A stretch of DNA of 64,000 bases from assembly GCA_039933775.1 (NCBI GenBank), contig JBDTNK010000001.1, positions 1 to 64,000 on the forward strand, in the 5' to 3' direction. Made by a program: the position numbers and the translations under genes. The stretch comes from JBDTNK01 sp039933775 (lineage in GTDB: Bacteria; Chloroflexota; Limnocylindria; QHBO01). The stretch's first letter is position 1. Every line of letters starts with the position of its first letter. Below the pieces are notes generated by a model. It saw nothing but the letters and a program-made list of their open reading frames with translations. It was not told the origin of the DNA and made no database searches. This document shows, piece after piece, positions 1 to 7,911 of the stretch.

Positions 1-837
1 GCTGAAGACCGGGATGATCTCGGTCACGATCCCGAAGAAGGGCAGGATCAGGATGTAGACCTCGGGGTGCCCGAAGAACCAGAAGAGGTGCTGCCACAGG
101 ATCGCGCTGCCCCCGGCGCTCGGGTCGAAGAAGCTTGCGCCCAGGGTGCGGTCGATGAACAGCATCGCCAGCGCGGCGGTCAGCACCGGGAAGGTGAGCA
201 TGATGAGCAGGCTCGTCACGAGCATGTTCCAGGTGAAGATGGGCAGGCGGAACATCGTCATGCCCGGCGCGCGCATGGAGAAGACCGTGGCGAAGAAGTT
301 CACCGCGCCCAGGATTCCCGAGGTGCCGGTCAGCATCAGTCCCACGATCCACAGGTTCGCGCCCGCCCCCGGAGAGTAGGTCGCCTCCGAGAGCGGCGCG
401 TAGCCGGTCCAGCCGAACGCCGCCGCGCCCGTCTGGGTCAGGAACCCCGAGAAGGCCACGAACGCACCCCCCGCGAAAAGCCAGTAGGTGAGCGCGTTGA
501 GGCGGGGGAACGCCACGTCGGGGGCCCCGATCTGCAACGGGATGAAGTAGTTTCCAAGACCGATGGCGACCGGCGCCGCGAAGAAGAAGACCATCCCGGT
601 GCCGTGCATCGTGAAGAGCTGGTTGTAGGTCGAACGGTCAACCACCTGCAGGCCGGGCGCTGCGAGCTCGGCGCGGATGAGCAGGGCCAGCAGCCCCGAG
701 AGCACGAAGAAGCCGATGGCGGTGCAGATGTAGAGCAGGCCGATGACCTTGTGGTCGGTCGTGGTCAGGACCGACAGGATGCCGGAGCGGGCGGGCTGCG
801 GCATCGGCCGTTCGCGGTCGATCTGCGCGGTCGTCAC
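1..837 (-). CDS. ctaD: Cytochrome c oxidase subunit I (3' part lies outside the window)
   Basis: Haem-copper oxidase catalytic subunit of the aerobic respiratory chain, an integral membrane protein. The minus strand is open from a GTG at 837 to the window edge (279 codons), so only the first half or so of a usual 530-600 residue subunit is present. It contains the helix II region with the haem-ligand His in FTMHGTG, the conserved QIGAPDVAFPR loop, and ends within GHPEVYILILP, which carries the CuB histidine and cross-linked tyrosine region of helix VI. The start overlaps the subunit II stop as GTGA (834-837), so the two are translationally coupled. The identity is firm. The C-terminal end, and whether ctaE follows, cannot be seen. 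Confidence 0.95.
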   Translation of the reverse strand, partial: MTTAQIDRERPMPQPARSGILSVLTTTDHKVIGLLYICTAIGFFVLSGLLALLIRAELAAPGLQVVDRSTYNQLFTMHGTGMVFFFAAPVAIGLGNYFIPLQIGAPDVAFPRLNALTYWLFAGGAFVAFSGFLTQTGAAAFGWTGYAPLSEATYSPGAGANLWIVGLMLTGTSGILGAVNFFATVFSMRAPGMTMFRLPIFTWNMLVTSLLIMLTFPVLTAALAMLFIDRTLGASFFDPSAGGSAILWQHLFWFFGHPEVYILILPFFGIVTEIIPVFS

Positions 838-1565
838 GAAGCTGGCTCCTGGTCGGCCAGCCACGCGTCGAACTCGTCACCGGACACGGCGCGGATCGAG
901 AAGACCATCTGGTCGTGCAGAAGACCGCAGAACTCGGCGCACTGTCCGGTGTACGTAGCCGGCTCCTGGATCGTCAGGTCCACCCGGTTCTCGATCCCCG
1001 GCACGACATCGCGCTTGAAGAGAAAGGCCGGGACGTAGAAGGCGTGCTGCACGTCGGGTGAATTGAACAGGAACGTGACCGTCCGATCGACCGGCAGCAC
1101 CATGACCGGCGGCTCATCTGGCGTACCGGTGATCGCGACGCCCGTCTCGTATGCAAAGCGCCACTGCCACTGGAAGCCGGTGACCCTGACGACGAGTGAC
1201 TCGCCGTCGGCGACGCGCGCATCGACGCGGTTCAGCACGCCTGCGGTCAGGATGAAGAGCACGACGACCAGGATCGTCGGCAGCGCCCACCAGATCAGCT
1301 CGAGCTTCAGATTGGCGGCCGTCTGCGTCGGCAGTTCGGCATCCGGAGCCGCGCGGTAGCGGACGATGCTCCAGCCGATGAGCCCCGCGACCAGCACGAA
1401 GATGAGCGCCCCAACGACCAGGAACAGGTCGTAGAGTCGCTTGACGCCGTCCCCCTCGAGCGTTGCCGAGGCCGGCGCGCAGCCCGCGAGCACCATCGCG
1501 ACGACGGCGACGGCGAGCGAGCGCGCGCATCGGGCCAGACGAGCGGAGTCCATGAGGCGGTCCAT
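834..1565 (-). CDS. ctaC: Cytochrome c oxidase subunit II, lipoprotein, CuA type
   Basis: Carries the CuA centre that accepts electrons from cytochrome c and passes them to subunit I. The 243-residue product starts with a lipoprotein signal whose lipobox VLAGC puts the lipidated Cys at residue 29. Two membrane helices follow (about 45-67 and 89-110), then the aromatic FQWQWRF stretch and the cupredoxin domain. CuA ligands are visible: His174, Cys209, Glu211, Cys213, His217 and Met220, in GQCAEFCGLLHDQM. There is no fused cytochrome c domain. An in-frame Met at residue 5 is an alternative start. It is the first gene of the ctaC-ctaD operon and is divergent from pncA with only about 40 bases between, so their promoters must overlap. 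Confidence 0.95.
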   Translation of the reverse strand: MDRLMDSARLARCARSLAVAVVAMVLAGCAPASATLEGDGVKRLYDLFLVVGALIFVLVAGLIGWSIVRYRAAPDAELPTQTAANLKLELIWWALPTILVVVLFILTAGVLNRVDARVADGESLVVRVTGFQWQWRFAYETGVAITGTPDEPPVMVLPVDRTVTFLFNSPDVQHAFYVPAFLFKRDVVPGIENRVDLTIQEPATYTGQCAEFCGLLHDQMVFSIRAVSGDEFDAWLADQEPAS

Positions 1566-1573
1566 GCTAGACC

Positions 1574-1602
1574 TTGGTCGCCACGGGCAAGCGCCATACC
1601 AT
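1574..1602 (+). promoter_or_regulatory. Predicted promoter of pncA (leaderless)
   Basis: TTGGTC at 1574-1579 and TACCAT at 1597-1602 are separated by exactly 17 bases. A start point about seven bases after the -10 falls on the pncA ATG at 1609, and no Shine-Dalgarno sequence precedes that ATG, so the mRNA may be leaderless. Inferred from consensus only. Confidence 0.4.
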
Positions 1603-1608
1603 GGGCCG

Positions 1609-2199
1609 ATGACAAGCTACGACGCCTCGACCGCGCTCATCGTGGTCGACCTCCAGAACGACTTCGCTGATCCGGCAGGCAGCCTGGCCGTGACCGGTGG
1701 CCGAGAGATCATCGCGCGCATCAACGACGAGATCGCGCAGGCCATCGCGAGCGATGCGCTCGTGGTCGCCACGCAGGACTGGCATCCGCTCTCGACGCCC
1801 CACTTCGTGACCGATGGCGGGCCATGGCCGGTGCACTGCGTCGCCGACACCTGGGGCGCAGCGCTGCATGCCGAGCTCGAGCTGCCGCCCGACGCGCCGC
1901 GCGTCCGCAAGGGTCAGCATGGCGAGGATGGGTACTCCGGCTTCACGATGCGCGACGCGACGACGGGGGAGGAGCGCCCGACGGAGCTTGACGGTCTCCT
2001 GCGCCAGCACGGCGTCAGCCATGTGCGCGTCTGCGGCCTCGCGACCGACCACTGCGTCCGGGCGACAGCACTCGACGCGGTGCGCCTTGGCTATGCCACG
2101 ATGCTGGTGGCCGACGCGGTGGCCGCGGTGAACCTCGATCGCGATGACGGCGAGCGCGCCATCGCCGAGATGGCCGAGGCGGGGGTCCGAGTGGGGTAG
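1609..2199 (+). CDS. pncA: Nicotinamidase (isochorismatase-like fold)
   Basis: Hydrolyses nicotinamide to nicotinate and ammonia for NAD salvage in the cytoplasm. The ATG at 1609 gives 196 residues, close to the 186 of the M. tuberculosis enzyme. An upstream extension of the frame would run into the ctaC promoter region. The catalytic triad of the family is visible as Asp14 (VVDLQNDF), Lys101 and Cys149 (GLATDHCVRATALDA). The metal site matches Asp57, His59, His65 and His76, in QDWHP and the following segment. It stands alone and is convergent with the small membrane protein gene, five bases from its stop. Other isochorismatase-fold hydrolases are possible, but the complete metal ligand set favours nicotinamidase. 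Confidence 0.9.
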   Translation: MTSYDASTALIVVDLQNDFADPAGSLAVTGGREIIARINDEIAQAIASDALVVATQDWHPLSTPHFVTDGGPWPVHCVADTWGAALHAELELPPDAPRVRKGQHGEDGYSGFTMRDATTGEERPTELDGLLRQHGVSHVRVCGLATDHCVRATALDAVRLGYATMLVADAVAAVNLDRDDGERAIAEMAEAGVRVG

Positions 2200-2204
2200 G
2201 AACG

Positions 2205-2396
2205 TCAGCCCGTTCGACGCCAGCTCCAGACGGCCAATCCCAGGCCCGCGGTGATGCACAGCGCACCGATCACGACCCAGGTGATGTCGCCGGTCATGAA
2301 CGAGCGTGGCACGATGGGCACGTTGAGGCCCTGGAGGAGCCAGACGAGGCCCGCGCCGGCGAGCAGCAGACCGACGATCAGCCACGTGGTTCGCAT
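2205..2396 (-). CDS. Small two-helix membrane protein, unknown function
   Basis: A 63-residue protein that is almost entirely two transmembrane helices (about residues 4-22 and 35-56) with a short polar C-terminus, WSWRRTG. The loop contains a conserved-looking FMTGDITWVVIG segment. The frame extends upstream to 2516, but the ATG at 2396 begins right at the first helix and avoids a basic, low-information extension. I recognise the general pattern from small uncharacterised membrane proteins of actinobacteria and Chloroflexota, but no function is known to me. It converges on pncA and is divergent from the zinc-ribbon gene. Confidence 0.6.
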   Translation of the reverse strand: MRTTWLIVGLLLAGAGLVWLLQGLNVPIVPRSFMTGDITWVVIGALCITAGLGLAVWSWRRTG

Positions 2397-2422
2397 CGTC
2401 GGCCGAGCATAGCGGCTGGGGG

Positions 2423-2450
2423 TTGCGTTTACGCTCACGCCACGTATACT
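2423..2450 (+). promoter_or_regulatory. Predicted sigma-70-type promoter for the zinc-ribbon gene
   Basis: TTGCGT at 2423-2428 and TATACT at 2445-2450 are separated by 16 bases. Initiation near 2457 would give a leader of about 155 nt before the GTG at 2614. That leader contains the hairpin at 2511-2565. Confidence 0.5.
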
Positions 2451-2510
2451 CCGGCGAGTCGGGCCGCTCCGACTTCGCCAAAGTAGTGCCTTCTCCCTCC
2501 CCTCCAGAAC

Positions 2511-2565
2511 GTTCAACCGATCGGATCACGGGGCAGCGGTGTAAGACCCGTGATCGGCGTTGAAC
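2511..2565 (+). promoter_or_regulatory. Long imperfect hairpin in the leader of the zinc-ribbon gene
   Basis: The arm 2511-2532 (GTTCAAC, spacer, GATCACGGG) pairs with 2547-2565 (CCCGTGATC, spacer, GTTGAAC). This gives stems of 9 and 7 base pairs around an internal loop, with a 14-base terminal loop. No U-tract follows and the gene starts 49 bases later, so it is not an ordinary terminator. It may be a structured 5' UTR or a dyad operator. Confidence 0.5.
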
Positions 2566-2613
2566 GGTAGCGCGTATCCCGACGCGGTTACATTTCTCTA
2601 GGGAGGGTCCTTC

Positions 2614-2997
2614 GTGACCTACACCGATAAGGTGCTCACCTGTTCGGACTGCGGGATTGACTTCGTCTTCTCCGCTTCCGAGCAGTCCTTCTTCGCGGAG
2701 AAGGGATTCGCATCGGCTCCGAAGCGTTGTTCTTCGTGCCGAGCCCAGCGCCGGGCGTCCGGCGGCGGGGGCGGGTCGAGCTATGGCAATGGCGGCGGCG
2801 GCGGCTACAGCTCCGGCGGCGGCGGCGGCGGCTACGGCGCCGGTGGTGGTGCTGGTGGCGGCGGCTACAGTCGCGGGCCGCGCGAGATGTTCGACGCGAC
2901 CTGCGCACGCTGTGGAAACGAGACGCAGGTCCCGTTCCGTCCGACCGGCGCGCGACCGGTCTACTGCTCCGACTGCTTCAGGCTCGTCCGCGAGTAA
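2614..2997 (+). CDS. Double CxxC zinc-ribbon protein with glycine-rich linker
   Basis: 127 residues, started by GTG at 2614 after a strong GGGAGGG Shine-Dalgarno (2601-2608). The N-terminal ribbon has Cys10, Cys13, Cys39 and Cys42. A Gly/Tyr/Ser linker (about 50-88) resembles the flexible RGG/GGY tails of RNA-binding proteins. The C-terminal ribbon has Cys97, Cys100, Cys118 and Cys121 (CARC...YCSDC). This matches the CxxC-x17-CxxC zinc-ribbon proteins common in Chloroflexota and other environmental bacteria, whose function is not established. By composition it could bind nucleic acid or act in a cold-shock-like role. It has its own promoter and terminator, so it is a single-gene transcript. 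Confidence 0.85.
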   Translation: MTYTDKVLTCSDCGIDFVFSASEQSFFAEKGFASAPKRCSSCRAQRRASGGGGGSSYGNGGGGGYSSGGGGGGYGAGGGAGGGGYSRGPREMFDATCARCGNETQVPFRPTGARPVYCSDCFRLVRE

Positions 2998-3045
2998 CGT
3001 CTCACCCCGCGGTGTCATGAGCTGATGCCGCACCGCAGCACACTG

Positions 3046-3081
3046 AACGGCGCTCCCACCGCGGGGGCGCCGTTTGCTTTT
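3046..3081 (+). terminator. Intrinsic terminator after the zinc-ribbon gene
   Basis: A 12-bp stem, AACGGCGCTCCC (3046-3057) against GGGGGCGCCGTT (3063-3074) with one G-T wobble and a 5-base loop, is followed by TGCTTTT. This is a textbook rho-independent terminator and the clearest one in the window. It also rules out a transketolase start upstream of it. Confidence 0.85.
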
Positions 3082-3189
3082 GTGCCCAAGCGGGCCGCGG
3101 GCGAGGCGTCCCGAGCCCCTCATCGGCCGAGAAGCGGCGCGCTCCCTACAATGGAGGCAGGCATCATTGTTGCGGAGCACTACCTCGTC

Positions 3190-5064
3190 ATGAACGACCC
3201 CCAGGAATGGCGCGAGCTTGGCCAGCAGCTGCGCGTCGATTCGGTCCGATCAAGCTCGGCTGCGTCATCCGGCCACCCAACCTCCTCCATGTCCGCCGCC
3301 GATCTCATGGCGGTGCTGATGGCGAAGTATCTGCACTACGACTTCAGTGCGCCGGAGAACCCGCATAACGACCATCTGATATTCAGCAAGGGCCACGCGT
3401 CGCCGCTTCTCTACGCCATGTACAAGGCGGCGGGCGCGATCAGCGACGAGGAGATGCTCACCTTCCGGCAGCTCGGCTCGCGGATCGAGGGCCATCCGAC
3501 GCCGATCCTGCCCTGGGTCGACGTCGCGACCGGCTCGCTGGGGCAGGGGCTGCCGATCAGCGTCGGCGTGGCGCTCGCCGGCAAGCGGCTCGACCGGCTG
3601 CCGTACCGCGTGTGGTGCCTGACCGGCGACTCCGAGCTGGCGGAGGGCTCGATGTGGGAGGCATTCGAGCACGCGGCGTGGTCTGAGCTCGACAACCTGA
3701 CCGCGATTCTGGACATCAATCGACTCGGGCAGACGCGCGAGACGATGCACGGCTGGGACCTCGCCTCCTACGCGCGGCGTCTCGAGGCCTATGGCTGGAA
3801 GGCGTTGCAGATCGACGGGCATGACGTCGAGGCGATCGACCAGGCGCTCGCCGAGGCGGTCGCCACCACCGGCCAGCCCACCGCCATCGTGGCGCGGACG
3901 GAGAAGGGGCACGGCATCAAGGCCGTTGCCAACCAGAATGGCAAGCACGGCAAGCCACTCGAGGACCTGGAGGCGGCGGTCGCCGAGCTCGGTGGCATCC
4001 GCAACATCAGCGTCCAGGTGCCGCGGCCCGACGACGCCGGCGAGCCGCACCGCTTCCCCAGCGGCCCGCTCGAGCTGCCGCGCTACGAGCTCGGCGGCAA
4101 GGAGGCCACGCGCAAGGCGTATGGCGACGCGCTGGCGGCGCTGGGGACGGCGCGCGGCGATGTCGTGGCGCTCGACGGCGAGGTCAGCAACTCGACCTAC
4201 GCGGAGATCTTCGCCAAGGCACACCCCGAGCGCTACTTCGAGATGTTCATCGCGGAGAACCAGCTTGCGGCGTCGGCCATCGGGCTCAGCGTTCGCGGCT
4301 ACAAGCCCTACGCCAGCACCTTTTCAGCGTTCTGGAGCCGCGCCTACGACTTCGTGCGCATGGCGGCCATCAGTCGCGCGAACATCAAGCTCGTCGGCTC
4401 GCACGCCGGGGTGAGCATCGGCGAGGACGGCCCCTCGCAGATGGCGCTCGAGGACATCGCCTCGCTGCGCGCGGTGTATGGCAGCACGGTCCTGTATCCG
4501 AGCGACCCGAACCAGACTGCCCATCTCGTGGCGGCGATGGCCGACCGCGAGGGAATCGTCTTCCTGCGCACGACGCGCGAGAAGCTGCCAATCATCTACG
4601 GTCCGGACGAGGAGTTCGAGATCGGCGGCAGCCGCGTGGTGCGGCGCAGCGACCAGGATGCGCTCACGATCGTGGGGGCGGGAATCACCCTGCATGAGGC
4701 GCTCAAGGCGGCTGACGTGCTGGCCGCCGAGGGAATCCATGCGCGTGTGATTGACGCGTACAGCGTCAAGCCCATCGATGGCGAGACGCTGAAGGCGGCC
4801 GCGCGGGAGACGAACGGCCCGATCCTCACCGTGGAAGACCACTGGGCGGAGGGCGGCATCGGTGACGCGGTGCTCGACGTCTTCGCCAACACCGACGAGC
4901 GGCCGCGAGTCATCAAGCTTGCCGTGCGCATCATGCCTGGCTCGGCGACGCCGGCCGAGCAGCTGGCGCAGGCCGGGATCGACGCGGACCATATTGCCGA
5001 GGCGGCGCGCAGCGCCATCGGTCCAAAGAGGAGCCTGGCAGGCGCAGGAGCGCAGGGCCAGTGA
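3190..5064 (+). CDS. tkt: Transketolase
   Basis: Thiamine-diphosphate enzyme that moves two-carbon ketol units between pentose and hexose phosphates. From the ATG at 3190 the product is 624 residues, matching the short, animal-type transketolases (human 623) rather than the roughly 660-residue E. coli type. Seen features: SGHPTS (about residues 27-32), SKGHASP (about 66-72), the ThDP/metal motif GDSELAEGS (146-154), and the catalytic-Glu region FIAENQLAASAIG in the second domain, followed by the C-terminal transketolase domain. A start at 3151 is also open, but 3190 aligns with family N-termini and has GGAG 13 bases upstream. It is the first gene of the pentose phosphate operon; the tal Shine-Dalgarno overlaps its stop. 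Confidence 0.95.
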   Translation: MNDPQEWRELGQQLRVDSVRSSSAASSGHPTSSMSAADLMAVLMAKYLHYDFSAPENPHNDHLIFSKGHASPLLYAMYKAAGAISDEEMLTFRQLGSRIEGHPTPILPWVDVATGSLGQGLPISVGVALAGKRLDRLPYRVWCLTGDSELAEGSMWEAFEHAAWSELDNLTAILDINRLGQTRETMHGWDLASYARRLEAYGWKALQIDGHDVEAIDQALAEAVATTGQPTAIVARTEKGHGIKAVANQNGKHGKPLEDLEAAVAELGGIRNISVQVPRPDDAGEPHRFPSGPLELPRYELGGKEATRKAYGDALAALGTARGDVVALDGEVSNSTYAEIFAKAHPERYFEMFIAENQLAASAIGLSVRGYKPYASTFSAFWSRAYDFVRMAAISRANIKLVGSHAGVSIGEDGPSQMALEDIASLRAVYGSTVLYPSDPNQTAHLVAAMADREGIVFLRTTREKLPIIYGPDEEFEIGGSRVVRRSDQDALTIVGAGITLHEALKAADVLAAEGIHARVIDAYSVKPIDGETLKAAARETNGPILTVEDHWAEGGIGDAVLDVFANTDERPRVIKLAVRIMPGSATPAEQLAQAGIDADHIAEAARSAIGPKRSLAGAGAQGQ

Positions 5065-5074
5065 GGAGACCAGC

Positions 5075-6178
5075 ATGAACAACCTACAACGGCTCCACGC
5101 GGAGCAGGATCAGAGCCCGTGGATCGACTTCATCGACCGTGAGCTCATCACAGAGGGCAAGCTCGAGCAACTGGTGACCGATGGAATTCGGGGCCTCACC
5201 AGCAACCCGACGATCTTCGCCAAGGCGGTGGCCAGCGGCCAGTACGACGAGATCATCCGTGGCAAGCAGGACACCGGCGCGTCGGCCATGGACATCTACG
5301 AGGAGATCGCGGTGGCCGATGTCGGCGATGCCGCCGATGTCCTGCGCCGGGTCTACGACGCCTCCGGCGGCGCCGATGGCTTTGCCTCGATCGAGGTCGA
5401 GCCGCACCTCTCCGCCGACACCGACGGCACCATCGAGCGATCGAAGCACCTCTGGTCCCGGCTGTCGCGACCGAACGTGTTCATCAAGATTCCCGCAACG
5501 AGCGAGGGTGTCCCGGCCATCACGCGCGTGATCGCCGAGGGCATCAACGTCAATGTCACGCTCATGTTCAGCGTCGACGTGTATCGCGACGTCGCGCGCG
5601 CCTACATCGAGGGGCTGCGCCAGCTGCGCGAGGCCGGCGGCGATGTCACGACCGTCGCCTCGGTGGCGAGCTTCTTCGTCAGCCGCGTCGATACCAAGAT
5701 CGACAAGCAGCTCGACGCGCTCGGCACGCCCGCGGCGCTCGAGGCGCGTGGCAAGGCTGCGATCGCCAACGCCAGGCTGGCCTACGACGCATACCGCGAG
5801 ATCTTCGAGGGTGACGAGTTCGCGGAGCTGCGCGCGGCCGGCGCCAAGGTCCAGCGCTGCCTGTGGGCCAGCACCAGCACCAAGAACCCCGACTACCGCG
5901 ACGTGCTGTACGTCGAGGAGCTCATCGGTCCGGCAACGGTGAACACCATGCCGATCGACACGATCAACGCCTTCCTGGACCACGGACGCGTGGCACGGAC
6001 GCTCGACAGCGGTGTCGACGAGGCGCGTCGTGCGATTCGCGCCGTCGAGGCGCAGGGCATCCCGCTGAAGACGGTGACCGGTGAGCTGATCGCGGAGGGC
6101 GTCGCGTCCTTCGCGAAGTCGTTCGAGGAGCTGCTCACCGCGATCGAGGAGGAGCGCAAGGCGGTGGCCACCGCATGA
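5075..6178 (+). CDS. tal: Transaldolase
   Basis: Transfers dihydroxyacetone units from sedoheptulose 7-phosphate to glyceraldehyde 3-phosphate. 367 residues from the ATG at 5075, six bases after an AGGAG that overlaps the tkt stop. The length matches the actinobacterial/cyanobacterial Tal class (about 370 residues). The Schiff-base lysine is Lys138 in VFIKIPATSEG, and early family motifs such as GLTSNPTIF (about 40-48) are present. The stop overlaps the pgi start as ATGA. In some bacteria transaldolase and glucose-6-phosphate isomerase are one fused protein; here they are separate but coupled. Confidence 0.95.
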   Translation: MNNLQRLHAEQDQSPWIDFIDRELITEGKLEQLVTDGIRGLTSNPTIFAKAVASGQYDEIIRGKQDTGASAMDIYEEIAVADVGDAADVLRRVYDASGGADGFASIEVEPHLSADTDGTIERSKHLWSRLSRPNVFIKIPATSEGVPAITRVIAEGINVNVTLMFSVDVYRDVARAYIEGLRQLREAGGDVTTVASVASFFVSRVDTKIDKQLDALGTPAALEARGKAAIANARLAYDAYREIFEGDEFAELRAAGAKVQRCLWASTSTKNPDYRDVLYVEELIGPATVNTMPIDTINAFLDHGRVARTLDSGVDEARRAIRAVEAQGIPLKTVTGELIAEGVASFAKSFEELLTAIEEERKAVATA

Positions 6179-7872
6179 CCGCCGCGTCAGGCGGGGACAG
6201 GCCGGGCGACGCCGTCAGCGATCGCCTCACGCGCTGGCGCGCGGAACGGGTCGCCGAGCGCCTCTGGGAGCGCGATGCGTCGCTCTGGTCGGACTCCGGG
6301 GCGGCCGCCGCGGATCTTCGAGACCGGCTCGGATGGCTGGACCTGCCGCACACGATGCGCGAGCGCGTCGACGAGCTGCTGCGGCTCGCAGACGATGCCT
6401 GGGCCGACGGCTACCGCCAGGCGGCGGTGCTGGGCATGGGCGGCTCGAGCCTGGCGCCCGAGCTGTTCGGTGACCTCGCGCGTGCGGGCCTGGCCGTGCG
6501 TCAGACCGATGCGCGCCTGGACCTCCGCGTCCTCGACTCGACGCACCCCGATGCGGTCCGCGCCTTCGCCGAGTGGTCGCGCCGCGAACGGACGCTCTTC
6601 GTCGTCTCCTCCAAGTCGGGCACCACGACCGAGCCGCTCGCCTACCACGCCGCGATGGCCGAGCACGCAGCGGGCAGCGACTTCATCGCGATCACCGATC
6701 CGGGCACGCCGCTCGCCGAGCTGGCACGCGAGCAGGGCTTCCGGGCCGTGATCGACGCCCCGGCGGATGTCGGCGGGCGGTACTCGGCCCTCACGGTCTT
6801 TGGCCTCGTCCCGGCGGCGTTGGCGGGGATCGATGTCGCCGCGCTGCTCGATCGCGCCGCGGCCATGGCCGAGCAATGCCATAGGGCCGCACCCGAGAAC
6901 CCCGGACTCATCCTCGGAGCCACGATCGGCGAAGGGGCGCTCGCCGGCCGAGACAAGCTCACCTTCCTGCTCGACACCCGGCTCGCCGGGTTCGGCGACT
7001 GGGTCGAGCAGCTCATCGCCGAGAGCACCGGCAAGCAGGGCACCGGCATCGTGCCGGTCGTGCGCGAGCCGTTCGGCGAGCCGGCGGCCTACGCCTCGGA
7101 TCGCTCGTTCGTTGCCATGACCCTGGCAGGCGGCGGCGGGGCGCAGGTCACGCAGCTCGCCACGGGCCTCGAGGGTCTGGGCCATCCCGTGGGCCACATC
7201 GCGCTGGCCGACGCCCTCGATATCGGCGCCGAGTTCATGCGCTGGGAGGTCGCGACCGCCGCGGCCGGAATGGTTTTGGGCATCGACCCGTTCGACCAGC
7301 CCAACGTCCAGGAGAGCAAGGACGCGACGAAGACACTGCTGGCCACGTTCGCGCGCGAAGGGTCGCTGCCGCAGCAGATGCCGCTGGTCGCGGACGAGGG
7401 AATCGCCGCCTATGGCGACGCGAGCGTCCTCGGCGACACGCCACCCACCGTCGCCGCCGCACTGCGCCGCCTCTTCGAGATCAGCGAGGCCGGCGACTAT
7501 TTCGCGATTTTGGCCTATGTACCGATGCAGCCGTCGAGCCTTGAGCGCCTGGAGCGTCTGCGGGCGCGCGTGCGCGACGGCCTGGGCCTGGCCACGACGC
7601 TCGGCTTCGGTCCGCGCTTCCTGCATTCGACGGGGCAGCTGCACAAGGGCGGCCCCGCGACGGGGCTCTACCTGCAGATCACCGCGGACCCGCGCGCCGA
7701 CCTGCCGATCCCCGGCTGGCAGGAGACCTTCGCGACGCTCATCGCGGCGCAGGCGCAGGGCGATCTCGCTTCGCTGGCCAAGCGGGAGCGGCGCGCCCTG
7801 CGCGTGCACCTGGCCGACGTCGCGGCAGGCCTCGAGACGCTCGAGGGGCTCGTGACCGACGCGCTCGGCTGA
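6175..7872 (+). CDS. pgi: Glucose-6-phosphate isomerase
   Basis: Interconverts glucose 6-phosphate and fructose 6-phosphate, feeding zwf two genes downstream. 565 residues with the two SIS-type sugar-isomerase halves. The phosphate-binding SKSGTTTE lies at 146-153, preceded by GMGGSSLAPE (88-97). The later conserved segment DPFDQPNVQESKDATK is also present. It resembles the Pgi half of bifunctional Tal-Pgi proteins more than E. coli Pgi, with a short N-terminal extension instead of a transaldolase domain. The ATGA overlap with tal argues for near-equimolar expression. Forty bases separate it from gnd. Confidence 0.92.
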   Translation: MTAASGGDRPGDAVSDRLTRWRAERVAERLWERDASLWSDSGAAAADLRDRLGWLDLPHTMRERVDELLRLADDAWADGYRQAAVLGMGGSSLAPELFGDLARAGLAVRQTDARLDLRVLDSTHPDAVRAFAEWSRRERTLFVVSSKSGTTTEPLAYHAAMAEHAAGSDFIAITDPGTPLAELAREQGFRAVIDAPADVGGRYSALTVFGLVPAALAGIDVAALLDRAAAMAEQCHRAAPENPGLILGATIGEGALAGRDKLTFLLDTRLAGFGDWVEQLIAESTGKQGTGIVPVVREPFGEPAAYASDRSFVAMTLAGGGGAQVTQLATGLEGLGHPVGHIALADALDIGAEFMRWEVATAAAGMVLGIDPFDQPNVQESKDATKTLLATFAREGSLPQQMPLVADEGIAAYGDASVLGDTPPTVAAALRRLFEISEAGDYFAILAYVPMQPSSLERLERLRARVRDGLGLATTLGFGPRFLHSTGQLHKGGPATGLYLQITADPRADLPIPGWQETFATLIAAQAQGDLASLAKRERRALRVHLADVAAGLETLEGLVTDALG

Positions 7873-7911
7873 ACGCCGCGCGACCATGACATGAAGGAGT
7901 AGCAGCACACG

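Noticed and set aside
2761..2880. GGC-rich tandem repeats in the zinc-ribbon gene considered as a repeat locus or CRISPR
   Set aside because: They encode an in-frame Gly/Tyr/Ser linker of irregular unit length with no spacers.
1567..3180. 537-codon minus-strand open frame across pncA, the small membrane gene and the zinc-ribbon gene
   Set aside because: It covers a terminator, a promoter and three better supported genes, and its composition is that of a shadow frame.
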